From: Sphingomonas profundi
GTDB taxonomy: Bacteria; Pseudomonadota; Alphaproteobacteria; Sphingomonadales; Sphingomonadaceae
DNA length: 64,000 nucleotides
Direction of reading: 5' to 3'
NCBI RefSeq assembly: GCF_009739515.1
Contig: NZ_CP046535.1
Span: 4,077,501 to 4,141,500, forward strand
The notes beneath the pieces were generated by a model, which was not told the DNA's origin, did not search any database, and saw only the letters and a list, made by a program, of their open reading frames with translations. Below, one piece after another: positions 52,333-61,404 of this stretch. Position numbers and translations under genes: made by a program. Each line of letters opens with the position of its first letter. Within the stretch, counting starts at the first letter, position 1.

Positions 52333-53325
52333 GTGAGGGCGGGAAGACTATCGGTGCGCCTCATAGACAGCATAAGCCACGCCCCCCGAGCCAGGATTGG
52401 AGAGGATAGAACCGGACGCCGGTATCCGCTTCCCGGAGTCGGTGTCCGCTCGTCCGACATCGAGAGCTGCCGCCTCCGGTACATGCTCGACCCCGCCGCA
52501 TCGCAACAGTGCTGCGACTTGATAAGGACTCAACCCGACCTGTTCGAACCCGACAACCCGCTCTTACGAATGCCGGCTGATCGGTTCTGGCTGGAGTGGT
52601 TCGAAGAGCCGGATCCCACCGCTCCTCCCGGTACTCTGACCAACACGCGCATGGCCGTGCTCGTAGAAGCTTCGGCGAGTGGCAGGCAGGCGGCGCTGAC
52701 GCGGTTCTCCGAAGACTCCGCCGGCAATGTGGATCTAGCGCCCGGGACGCTATCGTTCGATCTCGACCACCTTGCGGTCGTGCCGAAGGGTTCCGAGAGC
52801 TCCTTCCGTTTGCGTCATGGGGAACTCCCCCATGTTACCGCCCTGCTGCGGCACGCCACTCTGCACATGGATCCGGCGTGGACCGCGGCCTTTCAGAGGT
52901 GCACACGCGCCGAATATCAGACCTTCGTGGCGAAGGCTGCGGCAGCGATGTGGTTCGTTATGCCCTTCACACTCGCGTTCGCAGCGCTTCTGAACTCGCG
53001 GACTGTCCTGCGCGAACAACATACCGATCTGGACCGTCTCAACTCGGCACGCGTGAAGCGCGGTCGAGTCCCTCTGATGGACCATATCGAAGTGGGCCTG
53101 CGGCTAGGCGAGCGCCTGATGCCGGCCCGGAGAAACGCCACCGGCTCCACGCGCTCCACGCCTCGTCTGCACTTCGTGCGAGGACATTCAGTCAACCGGG
53201 CCGGAAAGACGTTCTGGCGCGCTGCTCACTTCCGCGGCAATGGTGACATGCCCATCGTTTCGAAGACCGTGAATGTGTCGGCGGCGCGGCAGCATTTATC
53301 CACCCCCGAAGCACGAACGCCGTGA
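52333..53325 (+). CDS. Conserved unknown protein
   Basis: A protein of up to 330 residues with no domain I can name. The middle part includes a hydrophobic helix (AKAAAAMWFVMPFTLAFAALL, about residues 200-220). The C-terminal segment has LHFVRGHSVNRAGKTFWRAA followed by HFRG, a pattern I associate with uncharacterised sphingomonad proteins. The start is uncertain: the frame opens with a GTG at 52333, and the ATG in RYMLDPAA further on is possible. It stands alone and converges with the AraC-type regulator. Confidence 0.6.
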   Translation: MRAGRLSVRLIDSISHAPRARIGEDRTGRRYPLPGVGVRSSDIESCRLRYMLDPAASQQCCDLIRTQPDLFEPDNPLLRMPADRFWLEWFEEPDPTAPPGTLTNTRMAVLVEASASGRQAALTRFSEDSAGNVDLAPGTLSFDLDHLAVVPKGSESSFRLRHGELPHVTALLRHATLHMDPAWTAAFQRCTRAEYQTFVAKAAAAMWFVMPFTLAFAALLNSRTVLREQHTDLDRLNSARVKRGRVPLMDHIEVGLRLGERLMPARRNATGSTRSTPRLHFVRGHSVNRAGKTFWRAAHFRGNGDMPIVSKTVNVSAARQHLSTPEARTP

Positions 53326-53382
53326 CCCGAACACCTCCGAGTTTAGCGAACGGGCAATAGCCGTACGATCGCTATCCCACGC

Positions 53383-54363
53383 TCACTGCACTGCCGCACT
53401 TTGCGACGCATGAGTACGACTTACCCGCCGGATAGCCTGCGGAGCCTGTCCGTACGCTCGGATGAATGCCTGTCGCATCTGCTCCGCGTCGTAGAAGCCA
53501 ACGGAGCGTGCGATGGCTTCCAGGGACTGGCGCCCTTCCTCGACGAGGGGACGCGCAGCCTCCGCCCGCAGCCGCTCGATCGCTCTTGCCGGCGTGACGC
53601 CCGTCTCGGCTCGAAATGCCCTCCCGAATTGCCGTTCGCTCAAGCTCGCTTCGTCTGCAAGGCGCGACACCGGCAGCGGTTCACGAAGATGCTCACGCGC
53701 GAACGCCAGCGTTCGGCGAATGCGGTCCGAGGGTGGATCGAGCTCCAGCAGGGCAGAATATTGCGACTGCCCGCCGAGGCGACGGTGGTACACCACGAGG
53801 CCCCGCGCGATGTGTCGGGACACGGCAATCCCGAGATCCTCCTCCACCAGGGCAAGCGCGAGGTCGATCCCGGCCGTTCCTCCGGCAGAGGTCCAGACAG
53901 GCCCATCGTTGACGAAGATACGATCTACCTCGACCCGAGCATTGGGAAACCTGCTTTGCAGCTCGGTCGCGAAACGCCAATGAGTGGTGGCTCGGCGACC
54001 ATTCAACAGACCCGCGTGGCCGAGCAGGAATGCTCCTGTGCACGTGCTCGCGATGCGCCGGGCAGAACCGGCCTGGTCACATATCGATCCGAGCACATGA
54101 GCTGGAGGCTGGCGGATTACATCGGGCGCGCCACCGAGGACGATCAGCGTGTCAACGGGGTCTCCGTCGTATGCCACGGTGTCGACCGATACGCCGCTCG
54201 AACTGACCACCTGTCCTGCCGACGCGGAAACAACCTGCCGATTGTAGGCGCCATCCTGAGCGGAGTTTGCGTGCGCGAACACAGACACAGTTCCGGCGAG
54301 GTCGAGGATGTCGAAACCGGGATAAACATGGAAGGCGACGCGGCGGGGGATGGCCGGATTCAT
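53383..54363 (-). CDS. GlxA-family AraC-type regulator with DJ-1/PfpI domain
   Basis: A 326-residue regulator with an N-terminal DJ-1/PfpI domain (RVAFHVYPGFDILDLAGTV; CTGAFLLGHAGLLNGRRATTHW with the Cys) and a C-terminal AraC HTH pair (VSRLADEASLSERQFGRAFR, AIARSVGFYDAEQMRQAF). This architecture is that of GlxA/FtrA-like regulators, commonly of amine, carnitine or arginine catabolism. It is divergent from the isochorismatase-fold hydrolase, its probable target. Confidence 0.93.
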   Translation of the reverse strand: MNPAIPRRVAFHVYPGFDILDLAGTVSVFAHANSAQDGAYNRQVVSASAGQVVSSSGVSVDTVAYDGDPVDTLIVLGGAPDVIRQPPAHVLGSICDQAGSARRIASTCTGAFLLGHAGLLNGRRATTHWRFATELQSRFPNARVEVDRIFVNDGPVWTSAGGTAGIDLALALVEEDLGIAVSRHIARGLVVYHRRLGGQSQYSALLELDPPSDRIRRTLAFAREHLREPLPVSRLADEASLSERQFGRAFRAETGVTPARAIERLRAEAARPLVEEGRQSLEAIARSVGFYDAEQMRQAFIRAYGQAPQAIRRVSRTHASQSAAVQ

Positions 54364-54562
54364 CGGGAAAACGTCCTTTCCGCCATCGCGTCTGACAGCC
54401 AGATGCTGAAGTCAAGCCACTCGCGGGGCGTGAGGGATGCGATTTCAGGTTGCGAGAAGCGAATATCATCCTCTCGGGTGAGACACCGCGCCCGAAAAGA
54501 AGATCGGATGGCGACGGCATCCGCTCGCTGCACGTATGTGACGCCGTACGACAGGAATTTGG

Positions 54563-55156
54563 ATGTCTCCTGATGCTGCAACGGCGCTACTCGTCGTAGA
54601 TCTGCAGGAAGGTTTTCGCGATCCCGTCTTGGGGCGGCGCAACAATCCGACTGCAGAACAACGGGTCGCCGAGCTCTTGGCCGCATGGCGCCGCGCCGGC
54701 GCTCCAGCTCTCCACGTGCAGCACGATTCTCCAGGAACCGATGGCTTGTTCCGACGGGGAACGCCGGGCAATCTGCCCATGCCCGAGACTGCGGCGATCG
54801 AAGGCGAGCGCGTTTACCGCAAGATCGTCAGCAGTGCCTTCATCGGGACGAAGCTGGAGGCGGACCTGCGGGCCGCCGGAATAGAAGCGTTGGTCATCGT
54901 CGGGCTGACGACCAACCATTGCGTGTCCACCACCGCCCGAATGGCCGGCAATCTTGGTTTCCGCACGTTCGTCGTCGAGGATGCTACCGCGACATTCGAT
55001 CGCATCGGGCTGGATGGGCGTGTTCGACCTGCAGCGGAAGTCCATGCCGCAGCGCTCAGTGATCTCGACGAGGAGTTCGCCACGATTGTAACGACAGCGA
55101 CCATCCTCGACACCCTGTCGAAAATCACAAGGCGCAATCGCGATGGAGCGCGCTGA
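54563..55156 (+). CDS. Isochorismatase-fold cysteine hydrolase
   Basis: A 197-residue cysteine hydrolase of the isochorismatase-like family, which hydrolyses amides, N-carbamoyl compounds or vinyl ethers. The triad is seen as VVDLQEGF (Asp), YRKIVSSAF (Lys) and TNHCVSTTARMA (Cys, about residue 115). AGGA precedes the ATG at 54563. The 200-bp divergent region shared with the GlxA-type gene should contain the regulatory sites. Confidence 0.92.
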   Translation: MSPDAATALLVVDLQEGFRDPVLGRRNNPTAEQRVAELLAAWRRAGAPALHVQHDSPGTDGLFRRGTPGNLPMPETAAIEGERVYRKIVSSAFIGTKLEADLRAAGIEALVIVGLTTNHCVSTTARMAGNLGFRTFVVEDATATFDRIGLDGRVRPAAEVHAAALSDLDEEFATIVTTATILDTLSKITRRNRDGAR

Positions 55157-55340
55157 ACCAAGTCCGAGAGAGACTGATGCATTTCCCGGACGCGGCGGCG
55201 TCCGTGACTGACTGGCGATGTTTCGGGCGTGCTTCAATCACCAAACCATTCCACAGAGCTCCTGGCGAGCGCCGGGATGATCGGAGAACAAGATCCGCGC
55301 TGACCATTGTCGCTGCTGCTGAGTGATAGAGGGGCTCGCT

Positions 55341-55961
55341 TCAGCGAAGCAGCAGGCCCAAGGCGAGCATCAACATGATGACCGCGACCGCTCCGTCCAA
55401 CACTCGCCAGGCGATCGGTCGCGCCAGTAGTGGGCCGAGCAGTCTCGCGCCGTATCCGAGCGCGGCGAACCAGGTGCCGCTTGCGGTTGCGGCGCCGGCG
55501 ACAAATGCCCAGCGCCCAACACCCGGCTGAGCGGCGCCGATCGATCCCATCAGCACCACCGTGTCCAGGTAAACATGCGGGTTGAGGAACGTGAAAGCGG
55601 CGGTCTTGCCCGCGATGGCGCGCAGCGAGGAAGGGGGTTGTCCGGATGTGGGCTGCAAGGCGCCCGGCTCGAGGGCCCGACGCAGCGCGCCGACGCCGTA
55701 CCAGGCGAGGAACGCCGCACCCCCCAGAGCGAGCGCGCGGCTGAGCGCGGGTGCCCGCCCCAGCACGGCGCCAAGCCCGGCGACGCCTACCGCAACCAAC
55801 AGAGCATCGGCACAAGCGCAGATCAGGACTACGGTGCCGACATGCTCGCGCTTCAGCCCTTGCCGGAGCACGAACATGTTCTGTGCACCGATCGCTGCAA
55901 TGAGAGCTCCGGAGACCGCAAAGCCGGTCACGAACGAGGAGGCATGAGCGCCCAAGATCAT
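55341..55961 (-). CDS. LysE-family amino acid exporter
   Basis: A 206-residue membrane exporter of the LysE/ArgO type: GFAVSGALIAAIGAQNMFVL with the diagnostic GAQN, ICACADALLVAVGVAGLG, and FTFLNPHVYLDTVVLMGSIG with the NPH. About six transmembrane segments. The Met at 55961 begins the family domain. It is the last gene of the EamA-PhzF-LysE run. Confidence 0.92.
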   Translation of the reverse strand: MILGAHASSFVTGFAVSGALIAAIGAQNMFVLRQGLKREHVGTVVLICACADALLVAVGVAGLGAVLGRAPALSRALALGGAAFLAWYGVGALRRALEPGALQPTSGQPPSSLRAIAGKTAAFTFLNPHVYLDTVVLMGSIGAAQPGVGRWAFVAGAATASGTWFAALGYGARLLGPLLARPIAWRVLDGAVAVIMLMLALGLLLR

Positions 55962-55983
55962 CCTGCAGCCGGGTCCGGCAGGC

Positions 55984-56880
55984 TCATCGTTCCGTGTCCC
56001 TGACCTGCGCATGCCCGGCAAGAACCGGCACGCAGCGTCCGGCAACGGTCGCACGGATGCCGTCGGCACGCCGGCGCGCGGTGACGATGAGCAGGCTCGG
56101 ACGTCCCATCTCCACGCCCTGTCGGACCTCGAACTCGGCGAAGTCGGCTGATCCGAGCGAGAGCAGGAGCGCGCCCAACGGGGCATTCGCGCTCCCCGTC
56201 GCCGGGTCCTCCCATGTGCCGGCGAGCGGCGCGAACATGCGCGCGCGCAGCCGACTGCCGTCGCCCGCATAGACGTGCAAAGAAAAACGGCCGGCCATCG
56301 AGGGGTGCGCGTCCTGGGCGGCCCGGAACTCGGAGACGTTCGGAAGGCAGCGGCTCAACGCTTCTTCCGTGACCTGCGCGAGCACGAACAGATTGCCGAC
56401 CGAGGCGACGACCGGCTGGTGGGCAGAGACCACGACGTCCTCCACGGCCAGCCCGAGACAGGCAGCGATCGTCGCGGCCGGGATGGTCTCGCCCGTCGTC
56501 AGCGGCTGTGGAGCCGAGATGAGACCGCCGACAGCGCGGCCATCCTCGTCCGTCTCGATCTCGACGCGGACGAGACCTGCGGGAACCTCGAGCGTCAGTA
56601 TCCCATCGCGTGCACGCCCTCGTTTCGCCAGCACGTAGCCGGTTCCGATGCTGGGATGACCCGCGAAAGGCATCTCGGCGGTACGGTTGAAGATGCGCAC
56701 CCGGGCTGTGTTCGCCTCGTCTTCGGGCGGCAGCACGAAAGTCGTCTCGCTGAGGTTGAGCTCGGCGGCGAGCGCCTGCATCTCGGCCGCGGATAGACCT
56801 CGAGCATCCGGGAACACCGCCAGCGGATTGCCGCCGAACCGGCGATCGGTGAACACGTCGACCGTCTCGAACTCGTACAT
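55984..56880 (-). CDS. PhzF-family isomerase/epimerase-like protein
   Basis: A 298-residue PhzF-like protein. It has the N-terminal FTDRRFGGNPLAVFPDA, the catalytic-type Glu in LNLSETTFVLP, FAGHPSIGTGYVL and the mirror half with WEDPATGSANAPLG. The substrate is unknown; family members are isomerases or racemase-like enzymes. It lies between two exporter genes and 38 bp before the EamA gene's end, so an amino-acid-like product may be made and exported. Confidence 0.93.
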   Translation of the reverse strand: MYEFETVDVFTDRRFGGNPLAVFPDARGLSAAEMQALAAELNLSETTFVLPPEDEANTARVRIFNRTAEMPFAGHPSIGTGYVLAKRGRARDGILTLEVPAGLVRVEIETDEDGRAVGGLISAPQPLTTGETIPAATIAACLGLAVEDVVVSAHQPVVASVGNLFVLAQVTEEALSRCLPNVSEFRAAQDAHPSMAGRFSLHVYAGDGSRLRARMFAPLAGTWEDPATGSANAPLGALLLSLGSADFAEFEVRQGVEMGRPSLLIVTARRRADGIRATVAGRCVPVLAGHAQVRDTER

Positions 56881-56917
56881 CAGACGCCCCAGCTACACGA
56901 TCTGGAATGGAAATCGG

Positions 56918-57796
56918 TCATGCTCGGACCGTCGCGACGGAGAAATGGCGGGCACCAGCGACGCAGGCGATGACCGAGAGGAGGGCGACGACCATCCCCC
57001 AGCCGACCTGCTCGTGAAGCAGCAGCGCGGCCAGCCCGAGGCCGAAGAGCGGCTGGACGAGCTGGAGCTGCCCCACCGCCGCGATGCCCCCGAGCGCAAG
57101 CCCGCGATACCAGAACATGAAGCCGATCAGCATGCTGAACAGCGAGACATAAGCGAGCCCGATCAACGCCGGCACGCCGACGGTGGGCCAGTTCGGCCGC
57201 GCCGCGACGCCGAGTGCCAGGAGCGCGACCGGCAGGGTCAGAACCAGAGCCCAGCAGATGACCTGCCAGCCTCCGAGACGGCGCGACAGCACCGCACCCT
57301 CGGCATAGCCGAGCCCGCACAGGATGATCGCCGCCAGCATCAACATGTCGCCGGACAGGTGAGACAAGGCCGAGGGTGACCACGCATAGCTCCCGACACA
57401 AAGTCCGCCGAGCACCGCGAACAGCCAGAAGCCCCGCGCTGGACGCTCCCGCGCGCGCCATACCGCGAAGATCGCGGTCGATAGCGGCAGCAGCCCCGTG
57501 AAGATGATCGAGGAGGCGGCGTTCATCCGCTGCAGCGCCAAGGCCGTCAGCAGCGGAAATCCGAGAATTACGCCCAGCGCTACGATCAGCAATGATCTCA
57601 CGTCGGCCTTCTTCGGAAGCGGCTGGCGGGACAGCGCGAGCACCACGAAGCCGATAACCCCGGCGATGGCAGCCCGCACGAGCGTCAGGAACACCGGGTC
57701 GAGATCGGTGACCGCCAGACGAGTGGCTGGCAGCGAGCCACTGAAGATCAGCACGCCGATCAGGCCGCATGTCCATCCTTCGAGCGTCTTGTTCAT
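56918..57796 (-). CDS. EamA/DMT-family transporter
   Basis: A protein of about 292 residues with ten hydrophobic segments and a tandem EamA repeat (TCGLIGVLIFSGSLPATRLA ... GMVVALLSVIACVAG). AGAGGAG before the Met at 57796 sets the start. It is divergent from the MocR regulator gene 88 bp away, the usual arrangement where MocR controls a DMT exporter. Confidence 0.9.
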   Translation of the reverse strand: MNKTLEGWTCGLIGVLIFSGSLPATRLAVTDLDPVFLTLVRAAIAGVIGFVVLALSRQPLPKKADVRSLLIVALGVILGFPLLTALALQRMNAASSIIFTGLLPLSTAIFAVWRARERPARGFWLFAVLGGLCVGSYAWSPSALSHLSGDMLMLAAIILCGLGYAEGAVLSRRLGGWQVICWALVLTLPVALLALGVAARPNWPTVGVPALIGLAYVSLFSMLIGFMFWYRGLALGGIAAVGQLQLVQPLFGLGLAALLLHEQVGWGMVVALLSVIACVAGARHFSVATVRA

Positions 57797-57883
57797 GACT
57801 CCTCTTGCCGCAAAGACAGCGTTCAGCGACAGAGACAATCCAGTAAGGTTGAAGCAAACTGTACCGGTCCGAGGAGCAGCAAG

Positions 57884-59284
57884 GTGTCGAACATGGCCGG
57901 CTCAGGAGGCGGAACTCTGGTCCAGCGGATCATCGACGGCGTCCATCGCCAGATTGCTTCGCGCGCCCTGCAGCCGGGAGCCAAGCTGCCTTCGATCCGC
58001 AGCGCCGCTGAGGCAGCGCAGGTCTCCAAGTCGACGGTGGTAGAGGCCTACGACCGGCTCGCGAGCGAGGGGGTCATTCTCTCGCGGCGGGGATCGGGCT
58101 TCTTCGTTGCCAGGCAGGGAGAGCCCCTGTCGCTCGCCGACATCGCGCCTCGCCTGGACCGCGCGGTGGATCCGCTCTGGGTGTCGCGCCAGTCGCTGGA
58201 GACGGGCGACGACGTCCTCAAGCCGGGCTGCGGCTGGCTGCCACCCGACTGGCTGCCCAAGGGAGAGGTCCGGCGAGCGTTGCGCACGCTTGCCCGCGCC
58301 GACGATGGCGCGCTCGCCGACTACGGCACACCGCTGGGCCTGCTTCCGCTCCGTCAACTGCTGGCGCGGCGACTAGGCGAGCGCGGCATCCATTGCAGCC
58401 CCTCGCAACTCATGCTGACCGAAAGCGGCACCCAGGCGATAGACCTGCTCTGCCGGCTACTGATCGCGCCGGGTGACGTCGTGCTGGTCGACGATCCCTG
58501 CTACTTCAATTTCCACGCACTTCTGCGCGCCCACCGTGCGACGATCATCAGCGTGCCGATGACCGCGGAAGGGCCGGATATGGCCGCGTTCGAACAAGCC
58601 CTGATCGACCGGCAACCGCGGCTCTACATCACCAACTCGGGCGTGCACAATCCGACCGGCGCGACGCTTTCGCTGACGACGGCGCATCGTCTGTTGCGGC
58701 TCGCGGACAGGTATGACCTGACGATCATCGAAGACGATATCTTTGCCGACCTCGAGGACGAGCCGGCCCCGCGGCTCGCGGCGCTGGACGGGCTGGAGCG
58801 GGTCATCCACATCGCCAGCTTCTCGAAGACGCTCTCGGCCGCGGTCCGCTGTGGCTACATCGCGATCCGGTCCGACTGGCTGGACCGGCTTGTCGACCTC
58901 TCGATCGCGACCATGTTCGGCGCGGGCCGGCTGTCCAGCGAGCTGGTGTTGCATGTCCTCCAGGACGGAAGTTACCGCCGTCATCTTCAAGGGCTTCGGG
59001 CGCGCCTCCGCGTCGCCAGAGGGGAAACCGCCCAGCAGCTCGGCGAACACGGCGTCGTGCCATGGATCGAGCCACGTGCGGGGATGTTCCTGTGGTGTCG
59101 CTTGCCAGACGGTATGAACGCTGCCCAGTGTGCGCGCCGGGCGCTGGACAAGAACATCGTCTTGGCGCCTGGCAATGTGTTCAGCCTCGCCCAGTCCGCG
59201 ACCGGCTTCATGCGCTTCAACGTCGCCCAATGCGTCGGCCCAGGCGTGTTCGATCTTCTGCGAGAGGTGCTTGTCCAGGATTGA
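57884..59284 (+). CDS. MocR-type regulator (GntR HTH + aminotransferase)
   Basis: A 466-residue fusion regulator. The GntR winged helix spans about residues 10-80 (VQRIIDGVHRQIASRALQPG, LPSIRSAAEAAQVSKSTVVE). The fold-type I aminotransferase domain has NSGVHNPTGATL, IIEDDIFADLE and the PLP Lys in SFSKTLSAAVRCGY. GTG 57884 has GAGGAG 7 bases upstream; ATG 57893 is an alternative. It probably controls the divergent EamA-PhzF-LysE genes in response to a pyridoxal or amino-compound signal. Confidence 0.92.
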   Translation: MSNMAGSGGGTLVQRIIDGVHRQIASRALQPGAKLPSIRSAAEAAQVSKSTVVEAYDRLASEGVILSRRGSGFFVARQGEPLSLADIAPRLDRAVDPLWVSRQSLETGDDVLKPGCGWLPPDWLPKGEVRRALRTLARADDGALADYGTPLGLLPLRQLLARRLGERGIHCSPSQLMLTESGTQAIDLLCRLLIAPGDVVLVDDPCYFNFHALLRAHRATIISVPMTAEGPDMAAFEQALIDRQPRLYITNSGVHNPTGATLSLTTAHRLLRLADRYDLTIIEDDIFADLEDEPAPRLAALDGLERVIHIASFSKTLSAAVRCGYIAIRSDWLDRLVDLSIATMFGAGRLSSELVLHVLQDGSYRRHLQGLRARLRVARGETAQQLGEHGVVPWIEPRAGMFLWCRLPDGMNAAQCARRALDKNIVLAPGNVFSLAQSATGFMRFNVAQCVGPGVFDLLREVLVQD

Positions 59285-59300
59285 CTTGCCCGCCCACCAT

Positions 59301-59320
59301 ATTTAACGCATCGGTTAAAT
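59301..59320. promoter_or_regulatory. TTTAAC-N6-GTTAAA palindrome, copy 1
   Basis: ATTTAAC (59301-59307) and GTTAAAT (59314-59320) flank GCATCG. The same arrangement occurs before the ArsR gene at 60,554. This suggests that the small secreted-protein gene downstream is part of the ArsR regulon. Confidence 0.6.
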
Positions 59321-59445
59321 TCCAGAGTCCCCGTCGCCCGCTGGGTTGCCGGGCAGCTTGCAGGCGATCGTCCCGCAAGTCGAAGACGATCCGATGGTCG
59401 GGGCTGTGCATGCCAGGGCGACGCCCGCTGGAGGAGCAGGATCGA

Positions 59446-59757
59446 ATGCGTTTTTCCGCAGCGGTGACGGCAGTCCTTCTAAGTCCTGCGTTGCTCGGCA
59501 ACGCTTGGACTGGTGCCGATCGAACCGAGCAAGCGCGGTCGAACTACGAAGAACTTATGAACGGTCATAAGCAACTTCATCAGCTCACGCCGCAAGAGCA
59601 GGCTGATGTCCTTGCTCTCGACAATGCACTCCATCCGCGCGACACACGCACTCGCTCGCAGCGCTGCGTGGACGAGGAGTTCAAGCGTGTCGGTGGCTCG
59701 CCGAGCAATCTCGAGCGTCGCGTGATCGACATGAAATGCCGAGAACCCTGGGACTAG
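59446..59757 (+). CDS. Small exported protein
   Basis: A 103-residue protein with an N-terminal signal-like segment (MRFSAAVTAVLLSPALLGNA). The rest is charged and helical (EELMNGHKQLHQLTPQEQAD) with two Cys (SQRCVDEEF, DMKCREPW) that may form a disulfide. GAGGAG lies upstream. Function unknown. An ArsR-type palindrome lies about 125 bp upstream. Confidence 0.75.
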   Translation: MRFSAAVTAVLLSPALLGNAWTGADRTEQARSNYEELMNGHKQLHQLTPQEQADVLALDNALHPRDTRTRSQRCVDEEFKRVGGSPSNLERRVIDMKCREPWD

Positions 59758-59809
59758 GTCCCAGCTGCGGCAGGACTGTGCGCACGTACGGGAAGGCGAG
59801 ATGCTCGAG

Positions 59810-60391
59810 CTACTGGAAGAGCGGAACCGAGCCGCGAGCCCATCGCCGCGCATCCACGGGCGATCGCGCGCCCTGCCATACACCGCATGCCGCAGTGTCT
59901 GCCCGAGATGATCCAGGGTCGTCGTAATCCGCCACGAGGACCACGAACGCCGAACCATCACCATCGAGCAATGCCCGCCTTGCGCGCCTGAGACGTACGC
60001 CCGTAAAGACATGCGACGTTTGCCCGGTCCGATAGGCACCGAAATCGGCGGTCCATGGTGACACTGGGAAGCCGCGTTGCCCTTCACCGGGAATGCCGAG
60101 GGGTCGACCACCCGGCGACGCGTGGGTCGCATCACATCGCCCCACCGAACGCATGACAAACCTGTGCAATCCCAGCGATCTTCCCACGGGAGCCTCGATG
60201 TTCACGAACACGTACAGATCGTGGCCCTTCATGGCCGCGTAGGCTCGTCCGACCTCCTTGCCATCATTATCCCTGAGCAGTGCTACGGCAGCAGTGTCTT
60301 GCGCGGCGGGTGAGGAACGCCCCACTCCCATGCAACCGCCGAGGCTCAGAACGCCCAGGATCGGCAGCCATCGACGCAAACAAGAAATCAT
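59810..60391 (-). CDS. SodC-like lipoprotein lacking metal ligands
   Basis: A 193-residue exported protein with lipobox LSLGGC (Cys about residue 20). The body is similar to Cu/Zn superoxide dismutase (DNDGKEVGRAYAAMKG, then LGLHRFVMRSVGRCDA and PGGRPLG). The copper His pair of HxH-GxC is replaced (V and R here), and the His of GGH is Arg. It is probably not a working dismutase but a binding or structural relative. It is divergent from the ArsR gene at 60,589. Confidence 0.65.
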   Translation of the reverse strand: MISCLRRWLPILGVLSLGGCMGVGRSSPAAQDTAAVALLRDNDGKEVGRAYAAMKGHDLYVFVNIEAPVGRSLGLHRFVMRSVGRCDATHASPGGRPLGIPGEGQRGFPVSPWTADFGAYRTGQTSHVFTGVRLRRARRALLDGDGSAFVVLVADYDDPGSSRADTAACGVWQGARSPVDARRWARGSVPLFQ

Positions 60392-60553
60392 AGACTACCC
60401 TCTCGCGGACGCCGCTCTGTTGGCATCTGTCTCCTCCCCGATCCTGCCGACCGGAGATGTTCCGCCCCGCAGGCTCCTCCCGCGCGCTCCCCGCCCTACC
60501 GCGTCAAATGATTCGAGCAGACGCGAGCGTTGTCGGTTGACTCACAAGGCCCG

Positions 60554-60579
60554 CTTACTTAACATACTCGTTAAATAAG
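60554..60579. promoter_or_regulatory. TTAAC-N6-GTTAA palindrome, copy 2
   Basis: CTTACTTAAC (60554-60563) and GTTAAATAAG (60570-60579) form a near-perfect dyad around ATACTC, just before the ribosome-binding site of the ArsR gene. It is a likely autoregulatory operator, matching the site at 59301. Confidence 0.7.
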
Positions 60580-60588
60580 AGGAAGCCG

Positions 60589-60930
60589 ATGGCCGAAGAT
60601 CTCTTGAACGAGCGCTTTGCAGCACTTGCAGACCCGACGCGGCGTGCCATCCTCATGCGCCTCAGCCGAGGCGTCATGTCCGTGAACGAGCTCGCGCAGC
60701 CGTTCGCCATGAGCTTGCCGGCGATTTCACGGCATCTGAAGGTTCTGGAGAGATCGGGGCTCATCAGCCGAAGCAAGACTGCCCAGCAGCGTCCGGCTCG
60801 CTTCGAACCGAAGGCGATGCGAGCTGTCGCCGAGTGGGTCGATCAATATCGCGTCTTCTGGGACGCAAGCTTCGATCGCCTCGACGAGTATCTCAAAGAC
60901 ATCAACGGCGGCGACGGCAATGGCGACTGA
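60589..60930 (+). CDS. ArsR-family regulator
   Basis: A 113-residue ArsR-type winged helix: RFAALADPTRRAILMRLSRG, VNELAQPFAMSLPAISRHLK, VLERSGLISRSKTAQQRPAR. No metal-binding Cys. AGAGGAAG precedes the ATG. It overlaps the SRPBCC gene by 11 bases. It is of the same general class as the ArsR at 51,507. Confidence 0.93.
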   Translation: MAEDLLNERFAALADPTRRAILMRLSRGVMSVNELAQPFAMSLPAISRHLKVLERSGLISRSKTAQQRPARFEPKAMRAVAEWVDQYRVFWDASFDRLDEYLKDINGGDGNGD

Positions 60931-61384
60931 TCCGATTGTCGACGATCGTCCGACGCTTCACATCCGACGGCTGTTCGACGCCCCGCGAGCGCTGCTCTGG
61001 GCCGCATGGACCAGGCCGGAGATGATCGTGCGCTGGCTCGGGCCAGTCGAGTGGCCTGCAGTCAGCGCGACGTCCGACCTGAGGGTCGGCGGTCGCTGGT
61101 CAGCGACGCTGGAGTCCGCCGATGGCAGCCGTTCACTGCGCCAACATGGCGTGTACCTCGAGATCGTCCCCGAAGAGCGCCTGATCTTCACGTTCAGGTG
61201 GGAAGGCGACCACGAGGATGGGGCACCGGTCGATACGCAAGTCACGGTCGCGCTGGATGACGCCCCGGGCGGCCGGACGAGGCTCGACTTCACCCATGCC
61301 GAATTGAAGTCCGCCCAGAGCCTCGCGGGCCACCGCCACGGTTGGGAGAGCTCATTCGGCCGGCTGGATGCCTGGCTTGCATAA
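60920..61384 (+). CDS. AHSA1/SRPBCC-domain protein
   Basis: A 154-residue START-like protein: LHIRRLFDAPRALLWAAWTR, MIVRWLGPVEWPAVSA, GGRWSATLES and the C-terminal GWESSFGRLDAWLA. It is translated together with the ArsR gene upstream. With the following VOC, SnoaL-type and GST genes it forms a rightward run resembling a xenobiotic or stress-response unit. Confidence 0.9.
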   Translation: MATDPIVDDRPTLHIRRLFDAPRALLWAAWTRPEMIVRWLGPVEWPAVSATSDLRVGGRWSATLESADGSRSLRQHGVYLEIVPEERLIFTFRWEGDHEDGAPVDTQVTVALDDAPGGRTRLDFTHAELKSAQSLAGHRHGWESSFGRLDAWLA

Positions 61385-61404
61385 CGATCGAAGGAGTCCT
61401 GTTC

